A program made the translations under genes and the position numbers. The notes under the pieces were generated by a model. It was not told where the DNA came from. It saw nothing but the letters and a program-made list of their open reading frames with translations, and ran no database searches. This document shows positions 17,524 through 24,079 of a stretch of DNA of 32,924 nt, piece after piece (positions within the stretch are counted from its first letter, which is position 1; each line of letters begins with the position of its first letter). The DNA is from Scatacola_A faecigallinarum (lineage in GTDB: Bacteria; Pseudomonadota; Alphaproteobacteria; RF32; CAG-239): contig DVOM01000040.1 of NCBI GenBank assembly GCA_018713605.1, forward strand, positions 1 through 32,924. Reading direction: 5' to 3'.

Positions 17524-18435
17524 ATGAACGAGCAAGAAAAAGAAATTTTCCGTCTCTCTTATTTGTCCGAAGCCAGAAAGACAAAGATTTTCACGCGCAT
17601 ACTCAAGGACATCATGGCCGCCAAACCCAATGCCAAAACGGAAGGCCGGCCGCAAATGCGCATAATCATGGGGTTTCCTGGTTCCGGAAAAACCTCGCAG
17701 GCTATGGCTTCCGGCGAAAACTTTGTCCGCCTCGGCAAGGACGACATGCTGGCTTACCATCCTAATTTGTTCAAGCTCAATCAGCTGGCGCCGGTACGGC
17801 TTAACTCCAAAGAGCCGGATTGCTACGATGCCGCGCAGATAACCAATCAAGACGGCGAAAGGGAAAGTCTGGTTGAGAAGTTTGCCGAGGAGGCTTTCTG
17901 GGTGGCTTTGGATTTCTGCCGGAATCAGAGATATAATGTGATTGTCGACGGCCTGCCCTCGGAAGAGATGATAGACATTGCCGAAGATGCCAAAGAGCAG
18001 GGCTATGCGGTGGATTTTGTTGTTCCGGTCATGCCCCGGCGACTGTTGGAGCTGAACATTGCCACCCGTTACGAACGCGGCAGGGAAGAGTTTGACGAAG
18101 CGCTGGCTGGCAAACGTCCGCAAAACGGGCTGCATGTTCCGCATCCTTATGCCAAAATGCGTCTGGCGCCGGAAACTGTACGTGAGGCCGGCAACATTGT
18201 CCGCGAAGTCGAACGGCGGGGATATCCGTTGAAAGTTGTTAATTCGCTGAGCGGCGAGGTGCTTAACCGCGGCCGTGACGCAGCCGTTGCCTGGATTGAA
18301 GAACTGAGCCGTCCGGTTCGCGAAGACGAAAACAAATATGTCGCCGACCGTCTGAAAGTCCTGCGCAAACGGCAGGAAAACCGCGGCGCTTCACGTTATG
18401 ACCGTGCGGTGGTTGCTGCTTTGGAGCGGGAATGA
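17524..18435 (+). CDS. Zeta-toxin-like P-loop kinase, paralogue 3
   Basis: 303 residues. Walker A is at 50-57 (GFPGSGKT). GKDDMLAYHPNLFKL (71-85) matches the zeta-toxin acidic-HP motif, with Asp73/Asp74 and His79-Pro80. NVIVDGLPSEEMIDIAE and VMPRRLLELNIATRYE align with paralogue 2. The C-terminus NRGASRYDRAVVAAL is shared with paralogue 2. Its stop overlaps the start of the next gene (ATGA at 18432-18435), so it is translationally coupled to the first Cys-His-Asp protein. That makes a functional link with the two downstream genes likely. Substrate unknown; no epsilon antitoxin seen. Confidence 0.7.
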   Translation: MNEQEKEIFRLSYLSEARKTKIFTRILKDIMAAKPNAKTEGRPQMRIIMGFPGSGKTSQAMASGENFVRLGKDDMLAYHPNLFKLNQLAPVRLNSKEPDCYDAAQITNQDGERESLVEKFAEEAFWVALDFCRNQRYNVIVDGLPSEEMIDIAEDAKEQGYAVDFVVPVMPRRLLELNIATRYERGREEFDEALAGKRPQNGLHVPHPYAKMRLAPETVREAGNIVREVERRGYPLKVVNSLSGEVLNRGRDAAVAWIEELSRPVREDENKYVADRLKVLRKRQENRGASRYDRAVVAALERE

Positions 18436-19097
18436 TGAGCGAACTCGATTATGAAAAAATTATCGGCTATGCCCGGCAGTTTAACCAATGGAAACAGGAA
18501 CTTTTTCCGCGCGAGGAATATGCCTATCGCAACGGCTGCTGTTTTGCCTTTGCGCATCTGCTGGCCGAAAAGGCAAAAGCAGGGGGAATGATACCGCTTA
18601 AAGTCTGGAGCCTGCCGCAGGCCGGCAAAAGGCTTGAGGCGCAGTTTGCAACCGACAACGGGCTGGGTACAGGCAAACGCGAATGGGAAGGCTACCATGT
18701 CGCGCTGGCGCTCGACCTGCCGGTTTATAAAGACAGCAAAAAGACCGAGCGTCTGGTCTTCGATCCGATAATTTTCAATGCGCCCGTGCTCGAAAAAGAC
18801 TGGAAGAAGGTTTTGAGCGCCGGCGGCGCGGCATATTTCAGCGTTTCCGGCTGTCGGTTCGGCGCAGAAGCCGGAAAAGATACTTCGGTCTACGGCGGCA
18901 GCGGCTATTGGCTGGACAAGGATCCGGCCATGGATTTGAGCCGTCATGCCAAAATGTTTGTCAGCCGGGTCGACTGCAATTCAACACATTTTCAGCCGCG
19001 TAATTCGGCATTGTTTATGGAAGCGATGAAACTTCGCCGCAATGCGCGCTTTTCCGAAAATTTCAGCAAAGGACGCGACGATGCCCGAAACTCTTAA
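18432..19097 (+). CDS. Putative Cys-His-Asp enzyme of protein-glutaminase-like type, copy 1
   Basis: 221 residues with no signal peptide. The order of conserved blocks suggests a transglutaminase/papain-like fold as in protein glutaminases (Gln_deamidase-type): YRNGCCFAFAHLLAE (Cys37), KVWSLP (57-62), WEGYHVALALDLPVY (His89), then RLVFDPIIF (Asp111) and a Trp a few residues on. Such enzymes deamidate protein glutamine or cleave amide bonds. The paralogue next door keeps all three residues with identical His-to-Asp spacing (22). The start is either ATG of the ATGATG at 18432/18435; GGAG lies just upstream. It overlaps the kinase before it and the paralogue after it. Family assignment is motif-based and unverified; a NlpC/P60-like hydrolase is the main alternative. 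Confidence 0.5.
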   Translation: MMSELDYEKIIGYARQFNQWKQELFPREEYAYRNGCCFAFAHLLAEKAKAGGMIPLKVWSLPQAGKRLEAQFATDNGLGTGKREWEGYHVALALDLPVYKDSKKTERLVFDPIIFNAPVLEKDWKKVLSAGGAAYFSVSGCRFGAEAGKDTSVYGGSGYWLDKDPAMDLSRHAKMFVSRVDCNSTHFQPRNSALFMEAMKLRRNARFSENFSKGRDDARNS

Positions 19098-19758
19098 ACT
19101 TGATTACCAAAAAACGGAAAACTACAATGCTCTGTTCCAGAAACTGAAGCGGGAATTGTTTCCGGACGGCGAATATCAGTACCGTAACGAGGCTTGCAGC
19201 GCTTTTGCTCATTTGCTGTCTGCGCGCGTCCGCCGCGATTTCGGCGTCGAACCGCTGAACATATGGTGCTGTAAGTCGGAAATAAGCGAGGATTTGTTCC
19301 GCGAAATGAAACAGAATGCGCCGGCAGCGCTGCGCAGCGTTTCGGCCAGGGAAAAACTGCCGTCGATGATTGTCGCCCGTATCCCCGGAGACAATGCCGC
19401 CGGGGTCGATTATCTGATGTGGCGCGAACACCATGTTGCCATGTGTCTGGACCTGCCGGTCTATCAAAACAGCGCCAAACGCGAAAGACTGGTATTTGAT
19501 CCGGTTCTGTTTGCCGAACCGGTGCGCGAAAAAGATTGGATAAATGCGCTCAATACGTCGCCAACCTATATTCAGTATACGCCGGCCGAACATGATAGCC
19601 GGGAGCTGGAAACCAAGGCGCGCCTGATGCTCAGAAAAATTCAGCGCGATGTTCCGATAAAACTCCTGAAGTCGCCGCTGATGATTTTGGCCGCCCGGGA
19701 AAAAAGAAAAATGGCGCCGCAGTCTGCCCGCATGTCTGCGACTGTCCTTGACCGCTGA
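19081..19758 (+). CDS. Putative Cys-His-Asp enzyme of protein-glutaminase-like type, copy 2
   Basis: 225 residues. The ATG at 19081 is supported by AAAGGA upstream; it overlaps the preceding gene by 17 bp in another frame. It aligns with copy 1 from the first residues (LDYQK...RELFP vs LDYEK...QELFP). Conserved blocks are YRNEACSAFAHLLS (Cys39), LNIWCC, WREHHVAMCLDLPVY (His118) and RLVFDPVLF (Asp140), then EKDW. Relative to copy 1 there is a ~27-residue insertion between the Cys and His blocks. The C-terminal tail is basic. As in copy 1, the residue set fits a protein deamidase or cysteine hydrolase; the target is unknown. It ends the coupled run that begins with the third kinase. Confidence 0.5.
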   Translation: MPETLKLDYQKTENYNALFQKLKRELFPDGEYQYRNEACSAFAHLLSARVRRDFGVEPLNIWCCKSEISEDLFREMKQNAPAALRSVSAREKLPSMIVARIPGDNAAGVDYLMWREHHVAMCLDLPVYQNSAKRERLVFDPVLFAEPVREKDWINALNTSPTYIQYTPAEHDSRELETKARLMLRKIQRDVPIKLLKSPLMILAAREKRKMAPQSARMSATVLDR

Positions 19759-19808
19759 ACAATACACCGTTCATTCGTTTGTTGTTGTCCGCGGTCTTGT
19801 TTCTCCTC

Positions 19809-20012
19809 TGTCATTGTCTCTCCCTCTTTCTGTCATTGCTTCTCTCTCTTTCTGTCATTGCCTCTCTCTTTCTGTCATGTTCGGGCTTGACCCGGACATC
19901 CATAGATTCCCCGGTCAAGCCGGGGAATGACAGAGAAAAGAAAAAGTGCCCGGGAATGACAAGAGGGAGAATACCCGGAAATGACAAGAGGGAAGAAAGC
20001 CGGGGAATGACA
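19809..20012. repeat. Mirror-symmetric repeat array around a REP-like palindrome
   Basis: On the left, TGTCAT recurs at 19809, 19831, 19853 and 19873, separated by CT-rich spacers. On the right, AATGACA recurs at 19926, 19955, 19980 and 20006, separated by AG-rich spacers. The two arms are degenerate inverted copies of each other. The centre holds a hairpin TCGGG/CCCGGA and the palindrome TTCCCCGG-TCAAG-CCGGGGAA (19907-19927). The core 29 bp (19905-19933) recurs at 23888-23916. This fills most of the 300-bp gap after 19758; there is no gene here. Confidence 0.85.
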
Positions 20013-20027
20013 TCTGCAAAAAAGGCG

Positions 20028-20055
20028 TTGCAAAATAGCTTTTAGCCTTTATAAT
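20028..20055 (+). promoter_or_regulatory. Promoter of structured leader copy A
   Basis: TTGCAA (20028-20033), 16 bp, perfect TATAAT (20050-20055). The same hexamers and spacing precede copy B on the other strand (24672-24699). Predicted start is near 20062, at the first stem of the leader. Confidence 0.75.
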
Positions 20056-20061
20056 CATTCC

Positions 20062-20263
20062 TGCCGACGGAAACGGTTAGACCGGCGGCGGAGTGTGGAA
20101 ACTCCTTGAAAACATTATAACCTCCTGCAAGGGAGGATGATGCGAGATAAGCCGCTTTTGCGGACGAATAAGCATACTGCGTTTTCACAGTTTCCAACTC
20201 CTCCGCCTTTTCCAAACGAAAGGGCGGTTTTGTTTATAACAAAACATGAAGGAGTTGAACATT
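20062..20263 (+). ncRNA. Conserved structured RNA leader, copy A (unrecognised class)
   Basis: About 200 nt between a strong promoter and a small HTH gene, homologous to 24468-24665 on the minus strand. Stems: P1 GCCGACG/CGGCGGC (20063-20069, 20083-20089) around a loop GAAACGGTTAGAC identical in both copies; P2 GGAGT/ACTCC (20090-20105); P3 CCTCC/GGAGG (~20121-20136); P4 CCGC-TTTT-GCGG inside a 27-base block identical in both copies (20147-20173); a weak ACTG/CAGT stem; P7 CCGCCTTT/AAGGGCGG (20203-20227) followed by TTTTGTTT; P8 GTTTTGTT/AACAAAAC (20227-20245). CAACTCC (20195-20201) is exactly complementary to the Shine-Dalgarno GGAGTTG (20251-20257). GGCGGAG (20087-20093) can instead pair with CTCCGCC (20201-20207), the 5' arm of P7. 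This looks like a cis-regulatory switch. I recognise no known riboswitch core. Confidence 0.7.
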
Positions 20264-20491
20264 ATGGCAACCAAAAATCACGAAATCGTCAAAATCAGGA
20301 ACGGCATTGCCCGCCAGCTGCGCGATACCCGAATCAGCGCGCACCTGTCGCTGGCACAGGTTGAAAAGCTGTCAGGCATTCCGGCCAATATTATCGACCT
20401 GCTGGAAGTCGGCATCAAACCAGTCGACCTCGGACATCTGCACCAGTTGGCCAAAGCCTACGGCAAGGCTGTCAAAATTACCCTGATATGA
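20264..20491 (+). CDS. Small HTH (XRE-like) protein, copy A
   Basis: 75 residues. The ATG at 20264 is chosen because the AAGGAG ribosome site (20249-20254) lies within the longer frame that starts at 20246. The core RNGIARQLRDTRISAHLSLAQVEKLSGIPANIIDLLEVG has the helix-turn-helix layout of Cro/CI (XRE) proteins: Gln/Thr-type helix 2, Gly turn, helix 3, then a hydrophobic tail ending in VKITLI. It is the only gene on its transcript, between the structured leader and a terminator. The homologue at 24189-24467 sits behind the same leader, yet the two proteins share only the HTH pattern. It may be a DNA-binding regulator; the target is unknown. Confidence 0.75.
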   Translation: MATKNHEIVKIRNGIARQLRDTRISAHLSLAQVEKLSGIPANIIDLLEVGIKPVDLGHLHQLAKAYGKAVKITLI

Positions 20492-20518
20492 AAAAAGCCC
20501 CGCAATTGCGGGGCTTTT
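20491..20518. terminator. Bidirectional terminator, HTH gene A and eno
   Basis: AAAAAAGCCCCGC, AATT, GCGGGGCTTTT: a perfect stem with A and T runs on both sides, directly at the HTH stop and 20 bp from the eno stop. Confidence 0.95.
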
Positions 20519-20537
20519 CTTCTGGTTTTAATAAATC

Positions 20538-21818
20538 TTATTTGTTTTTCAAAATAGATTTACCGGCATAGACAGCCATATCGCCCAGTTCTTCCTCAAT
20601 GCGGATGAGCTGGTTGTATTTTGCCATACGGTCGGTACGGGACATCGAACCGGTTTTAATCTGGCCGCAGTTGGTGGCAACGGCAATATCGGCGATGGTC
20701 GTGTCTTCGGTTTCGCCGGAGCGGTGCGACAACACGGCGGTATATTTGTTGCGCTGAGCCAGGTCGACGGCCTTCATGGTTTCGGTCAGCGAGCCGATCT
20801 GGTTAACCTTAACCAGAATAGAGTTGGCAACGCCTTTTTCAATGCCCATGGCCAGACGTTTCGGGTTGGTAACAAACAAGTCGTCGCCGACCAGCTGAAC
20901 TTTGTCGCCGATGGCTTTGGTCAGCATAGCCCAGCCTTCCCAGTCGTCTTCGGCCATACCGTCTTCAATGGAGAAAATCGGGAATTTGGCGCAAAGGTCT
21001 TTGTAGAAGTCAACCATTTGAGCGCTGGTATAGGACTTGCCTTCGCCCTTCATTTCATATTTGCCGTTTTCATAGAACTCGGAAGAAGCTGCGTCAATGG
21101 CCAGAACAACGTCGTCGCCCGGTTTGTAGCCGGCGTCTTTAATCGAGTTGACGATGAAGGTCAGAGCTTCTTCGGCCGACTTCAGGTTCGGTGCGAAACC
21201 GCCTTCGTCGCCGACGTTGGTGTTGTGTCCGGCAGCTTTCAGGTTCTTTTTCAGCGTGTGGAAAATTTCGGCACCCATGCGAACGGCTTCTTTGATAGAG
21301 GAAGCGGAAACCGGCATAATCATGAATTCCTGAATGTCAATCGGGTTGTCGGCATGCTGGCCGCCGTTAACGATGTTCATCATCGGAACCGGCAGAGTGC
21401 GGGCCATGGTGCCGCCCAGATAACGATACAGCGGGAGACCGGATTCTTCGGCCTGAGCCTTGGCAACGGCGAGCGAAACGGCCAGAATGGCGTTAGCGCC
21501 GAGCTTGCCTTTGTTTTCGGTGCCGTCGAGTTCAATCATGGTTCTGTCGATTTCAATCTGATCTTCGGCGTCCAGACCGGCCAGAGCGTCGTAGATGGCG
21601 TCGTTGACGTTGGCAACGGCTTTTTCAACGCCTTTGCCGCCGAAACGCTTTTTGTCGCCGTCACGGAGTTCAACGGCTTCGTGTACGCCGGTAGAAGCGC
21701 CGGAAGGAACGGCTGCGCGTCCGAAAGCACCGGACTGCAGAACAACATCGGCTTCAACAGTCGGATTTCCGCGAGAGTCTAAAATTTCTCTTGCATGGAT
21801 ATCGATAATAGCACTCAT
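20538..21818 (-). CDS. eno: Enolase
   Basis: A 426-residue glycolytic enzyme converting 2-phosphoglycerate to phosphoenolpyruvate; also an RNA degradosome component in some bacteria. Diagnostic blocks are ILDSRGNPTVEADV, the substrate loop VPSGASTG, GDEGGFAPNL, the metal-binding SIEDGMAEDDW and LVGDDLFVTN, the catalytic-lysine strand KVNQIGSLTET, and SHRSGETEDTTIADIAVA. Length is typical. The ATG at 21818 is preceded by CAGGAG. It is convergent with HTH gene A and shares its terminator. Confidence 0.99.
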   Translation of the reverse strand: MSAIIDIHAREILDSRGNPTVEADVVLQSGAFGRAAVPSGASTGVHEAVELRDGDKKRFGGKGVEKAVANVNDAIYDALAGLDAEDQIEIDRTMIELDGTENKGKLGANAILAVSLAVAKAQAEESGLPLYRYLGGTMARTLPVPMMNIVNGGQHADNPIDIQEFMIMPVSASSIKEAVRMGAEIFHTLKKNLKAAGHNTNVGDEGGFAPNLKSAEEALTFIVNSIKDAGYKPGDDVVLAIDAASSEFYENGKYEMKGEGKSYTSAQMVDFYKDLCAKFPIFSIEDGMAEDDWEGWAMLTKAIGDKVQLVGDDLFVTNPKRLAMGIEKGVANSILVKVNQIGSLTETMKAVDLAQRNKYTAVLSHRSGETEDTTIADIAVATNCGQIKTGSMSRTDRMAKYNQLIRIEEELGDMAVYAGKSILKNK

Positions 21819-21855
21819 TTATTTCTCCTGTTAGTGATTTAAAATTTCTGTAGGT

Positions 21856-21884
21856 ACAATCGGTTATTTTTGCCTCAATGTCAA
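21856..21884 (-). promoter_or_regulatory. Possible eno promoter
   Basis: On the minus strand a perfect TTGACA (21879-21884) is followed after 17 bp by GATTGT (21856-21861), a weak -10. Confidence 0.45.
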
Positions 21885-21993
21885 GCCAAACTATGCGTTA
21901 TTCATCCGATTCTTAAAGATTTTTCCGTTTGCAAAATTTGTTTGCCCGTGTTAAGAAAAAAATATGAAAATACAAACTTAATTCTCTATCATT

Positions 21994-22467
21994 ATGAAGA
22001 AGACAACTATTTTGTGGCTTGTCGGCATTTCGGCCTTTGCATTGCAGTGCCTGCTTGTCGGTCTGTCGTTTGCGTCCGTTTGCCCGATGTCGGCGGCAGT
22101 GAACTTTGCCTGCGGACTGCTGCCGCTGGTGTTTGTTCCCGTTCTCTGTCCGCTGATTTACCGTCACGGCATCAAAGTCTGGAACCGCCGCCGGATTTAT
22201 CCGCCCTGGAACCTCATTTCCTGGGGCGTGATTATTGCCGGTCAGGTATGCCTGGCCTGTATTAATTTTTTCGTTTTGATTTGGGGCGTCGTCTGGTTTT
22301 TGTCCGTCTTTTTTCCCTCTGTGGAAATTTCGTCGCTGATGAATCTCCTTTGCATTGTCGCGGACATGTTTTATCGGGGACTGATCTTCTGGACGTTCGG
22401 AAAGCTTTTCCTGTTTGTTCTGCCCGGCGGTCCCGGAAACAGCGCCGGCATGTCCGCCTCGTCTTAA
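21994..22467 (+). CDS. Small membrane protein of unknown function
   Basis: 157 residues, four hydrophobic segments: ~7-29 (possibly an uncleaved signal anchor), ~33-55, ~75-107 and ~115-146. A basic loop RHGIKVWNRRRIYPPW (57-72) lies between segments 2 and 3, so that loop is probably cytoplasmic. Eight Cys/Trp-rich positions are scattered in the helices. I do not recognise the family. No clear ribosome site precedes the ATG, so expression level or start may be off. It has its own terminator and lies between eno (divergent) and a deaminase gene. GC content matches the neighbours. Confidence 0.6.
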   Translation: MKKTTILWLVGISAFALQCLLVGLSFASVCPMSAAVNFACGLLPLVFVPVLCPLIYRHGIKVWNRRRIYPPWNLISWGVIIAGQVCLACINFFVLIWGVVWFLSVFFPSVEISSLMNLLCIVADMFYRGLIFWTFGKLFLFVLPGGPGNSAGMSASS

Positions 22468-22484
22468 GCGAAAAAAAACAGCCG

Positions 22485-22517
22485 AAAAAACGCCGTTCTT
22501 TGTAAACGGCGTTTTTT
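22485..22517 (+). terminator. Intrinsic terminator after the small membrane protein
   Basis: AAAAAACGCCGTT (22485-22497), 7-nt loop, AACGGCGTTTTTT (22505-22517). The stem is symmetric and may act on both strands. Confidence 0.92.
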
Positions 22518-22519
22518 TA

Positions 22520-22547
22520 TTGTCAAATTGGAATAATGCGCTAATAT
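22520..22547 (+). promoter_or_regulatory. Promoter of the deaminase gene
   Basis: TTGTCA (22520-22525), 16 bp, TAATAT (22542-22547), directly after the preceding terminator and 33 bp before the ATG. Confidence 0.5.
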
Positions 22548-22580
22548 AAACCGTTAGTATAACAACCTCACGGAGGGCAT

Positions 22581-23045
22581 ATGTTTTCGGATAAATGGCA
22601 TAAACGCTTTATGGAAGTTGCCGAGCTGGTTTCGACCTGGTCGAAGGATCCGTCGACCAAAGTCGGCGCCATTGTTGTCGGTCCGGACCGCGAGATTCGT
22701 TCCACCGGCTACAACGGTTTGGTTCGAGGCGTTGACGACAATAAGCCCGAACGTCTGGAACGCCCCACCAAATATGACTTCTTCGAGCATGCCGAACGCA
22801 ATGCCGTTTACAATGCCTGCCTTATCGGCGCATCGCTGAAAGGCTGCGTCATTTATGTAACTTCCATGCCTTGCCCGGATTGCGCCCGCGCAATTATTCA
22901 GTCGGGTATCAAAATGGTCGTGACCTACAAGCCGGAATTTGACGAAAACGCGCCGCAGAACACCTGGCGCGACAAACTGGTCTTTTCGGAAGAAATGTTT
23001 AAGGAAGCGGGGATAGAATATCTGCTGCTGCCGCCTAAAAAATAA
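22581..23045 (+). CDS. dCMP-deaminase-like zinc deaminase
   Basis: 154 residues of the cytidine/deoxycytidylate deaminase fold. Zinc ligands and catalytic Glu are in HAE (70-72) and PCPDC (97-101: Cys98, Cys101). The opening WHKRFMEVAELVSTWSKDPSTKVGA and GYNGLVRG are typical of ComEB/dCMP deaminases, which convert dCMP to dUMP for thymidylate synthesis. The insert often present in phage and eukaryotic dCMP deaminases is short here. GGAGG precedes the ATG. Own promoter; no nucleotide-metabolism gene adjacent. A general deoxycytidylate role is likely; the exact substrate is not fixed by sequence. Confidence 0.88.
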   Translation: MFSDKWHKRFMEVAELVSTWSKDPSTKVGAIVVGPDREIRSTGYNGLVRGVDDNKPERLERPTKYDFFEHAERNAVYNACLIGASLKGCVIYVTSMPCPDCARAIIQSGIKMVVTYKPEFDENAPQNTWRDKLVFSEEMFKEAGIEYLLLPPKK

Positions 23046-23094
23046 AAATTCGGACTTCGGACTTTTAATCGGACTGCTATCTTTAAAAAGTTGA

Positions 23095-23124
23095 TTTGTT
23101 AATTATATAACAAAGCAAATTAAC
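23095..23124. promoter_or_regulatory. Overlapping inverted repeats upstream of the response regulator
   Basis: TTTGTTA (23095-23101) and TAACAAA (23108-23114) form a 7-6-7 inverted repeat. GTTAATT (23098-23104) and AATTAAC (23118-23124) form a second, overlapping one. They lie ~70 bp before the start of the regulator gene and could be operators. No clear -35/-10 pair was seen in 23046-23191. Confidence 0.35.
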
Positions 23125-23191
23125 GGTTTCTGTTTCAATCCTCGGCTGGTTGAAAAAGATTTTTGTGACTATTGCACAAAAGGAGATTAGA

Positions 23192-23824
23192 ATGAAAGTT
23201 CTTATAGCGGACGACCATGCTCTCTTTCGCGACGGACTGGGAATGCGTCTGGAACAAATTGACCCGAATGTCGTCATTCTGCAGGCCTCAAGTTTCGGAC
23301 AGGCTCTCAAAATTCTGGATCAGGAAAAGAAAATCGACCTTGTTGTGCTGGATCTGGATATGCCCGACATGCCTTGGGAGGAAGGTTTGGGCGAAATGCG
23401 CAAAAAGGCCGAATGCGCCCGTTTTGTAGTAGTCTCGGCTTCCGAAGACGTGCGCAACATCCGCAAGGTGCTCGAAAGCGGTGTCTGCGGCTATATTCCC
23501 AAACGTTCCGACCCGAAAATTCTAAACAGTGCCTTGCAGTTGGTTTTGGACGGCGGAACCTATATCCCGCCGGCTCTGATTGAAAGCGGCGGCGCGGCGC
23601 AGGCCAACGGCAACGGCGCCAAGCCCAAAGGCAAAACCCTGACTAATAGGCAGGCTCAGGTTCTGGATCTGGTCGCGCAGGGATTGTCCAATAAACAGAT
23701 TGCCTATGAGATGGGCGTTTCCGAGGCTACCGTCAAGCTGCATATCAACGCTCTGCTGCGCTCCATCGGCGTAACCAACCGTACGCAAGCCGTCGTTACC
23801 GCTCAGAAAATGGGCCTGATTTGA
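23192..23824 (+). CDS. NarL/FixJ-type response regulator
   Basis: 210 residues. The ATG at 23192 is chosen because AAAGGAGAT precedes it and the receiver domain begins there (MKVLIADDHALFRDG). The receiver domain has acidic pair Asp7/Asp8, phospho-acceptor Asp54 in VLDLDMPD, the Ser in VVSASED and Lys in YIPKRSD. A short Ala/Asn/Gly-rich linker follows, then a LuxR helix-turn-helix (LTNRQAQVLDLVAQGLSNKQIAYEMGVSEATVKLH). It should bind DNA when phosphorylated, but no sensor kinase is adjacent, so it is an orphan here. A hairpin GTTCCG/CGGAAC (23829-23846) right after the stop lacks a good T-run and may be a weak terminator. Confidence 0.93.
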   Translation: MKVLIADDHALFRDGLGMRLEQIDPNVVILQASSFGQALKILDQEKKIDLVVLDLDMPDMPWEEGLGEMRKKAECARFVVVSASEDVRNIRKVLESGVCGYIPKRSDPKILNSALQLVLDGGTYIPPALIESGGAAQANGNGAKPKGKTLTNRQAQVLDLVAQGLSNKQIAYEMGVSEATVKLHINALLRSIGVTNRTQAVVTAQKMGLI

Positions 23825-23887
23825 AAAAGTTCCGCAATTTCGGAACAATATCTCCGGATTTTCAGCAGGCCGGACGTCTCCTTTATG

Positions 23888-24037
23888 GATTCCCCGGTCA
23901 AGCCGGGGAATGACAGTATTATTTTTCTCCCTTGTTACGTTCGGCCTCTTCCCTGTCATATTCGGACTTGTTTTTCTTTTTGTCATTGCCGGACTTGTTT
24001 TTATTACTGTCCCGCTCGGGTTTAACCCGGGCATCCA
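23888..24037. repeat. Second REP-like palindrome with ~27-bp tandem units
   Basis: The palindrome TTCCCCGG-TCAAG-CCGGGGAA (23890-23910) lies in a 29-bp core identical to 19905-19933. Then TGTCAT...GGACTTGTTTTT units start at 23953 and 23980, and a diverged one at 24008, ending in CGGGTTTAACCCGGGCATCC. These are the same parts as the 19.8-20.0 kb array in a different order. No gene is seen in 23825-24188. Confidence 0.8.
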
Positions 24038-24079
24038 AAAGACACAAGGCAGAGCCTCACGATATGTACATAGGAAGCA

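Noticed and set aside
15581..18435. Classical epsilon-zeta toxin-antitoxin operon
   Set aside because: No small epsilon-like antitoxin precedes or overlaps any of the kinases; only the kinase half of the pair is recognisable.
19809..20012. CRISPR array
   Set aside because: Units are short, degenerate and inverted across a centre, spacers are low-complexity, and there are no cas genes.
19748..20045. Two short open frames rich in Ser/Leu over the CT-rich repeats
   Set aside because: They merely translate the repeat array; no ribosome site.
20724..21782. 352-codon plus-strand open frame opposite eno
   Set aside because: Antisense shadow of a clear enolase.
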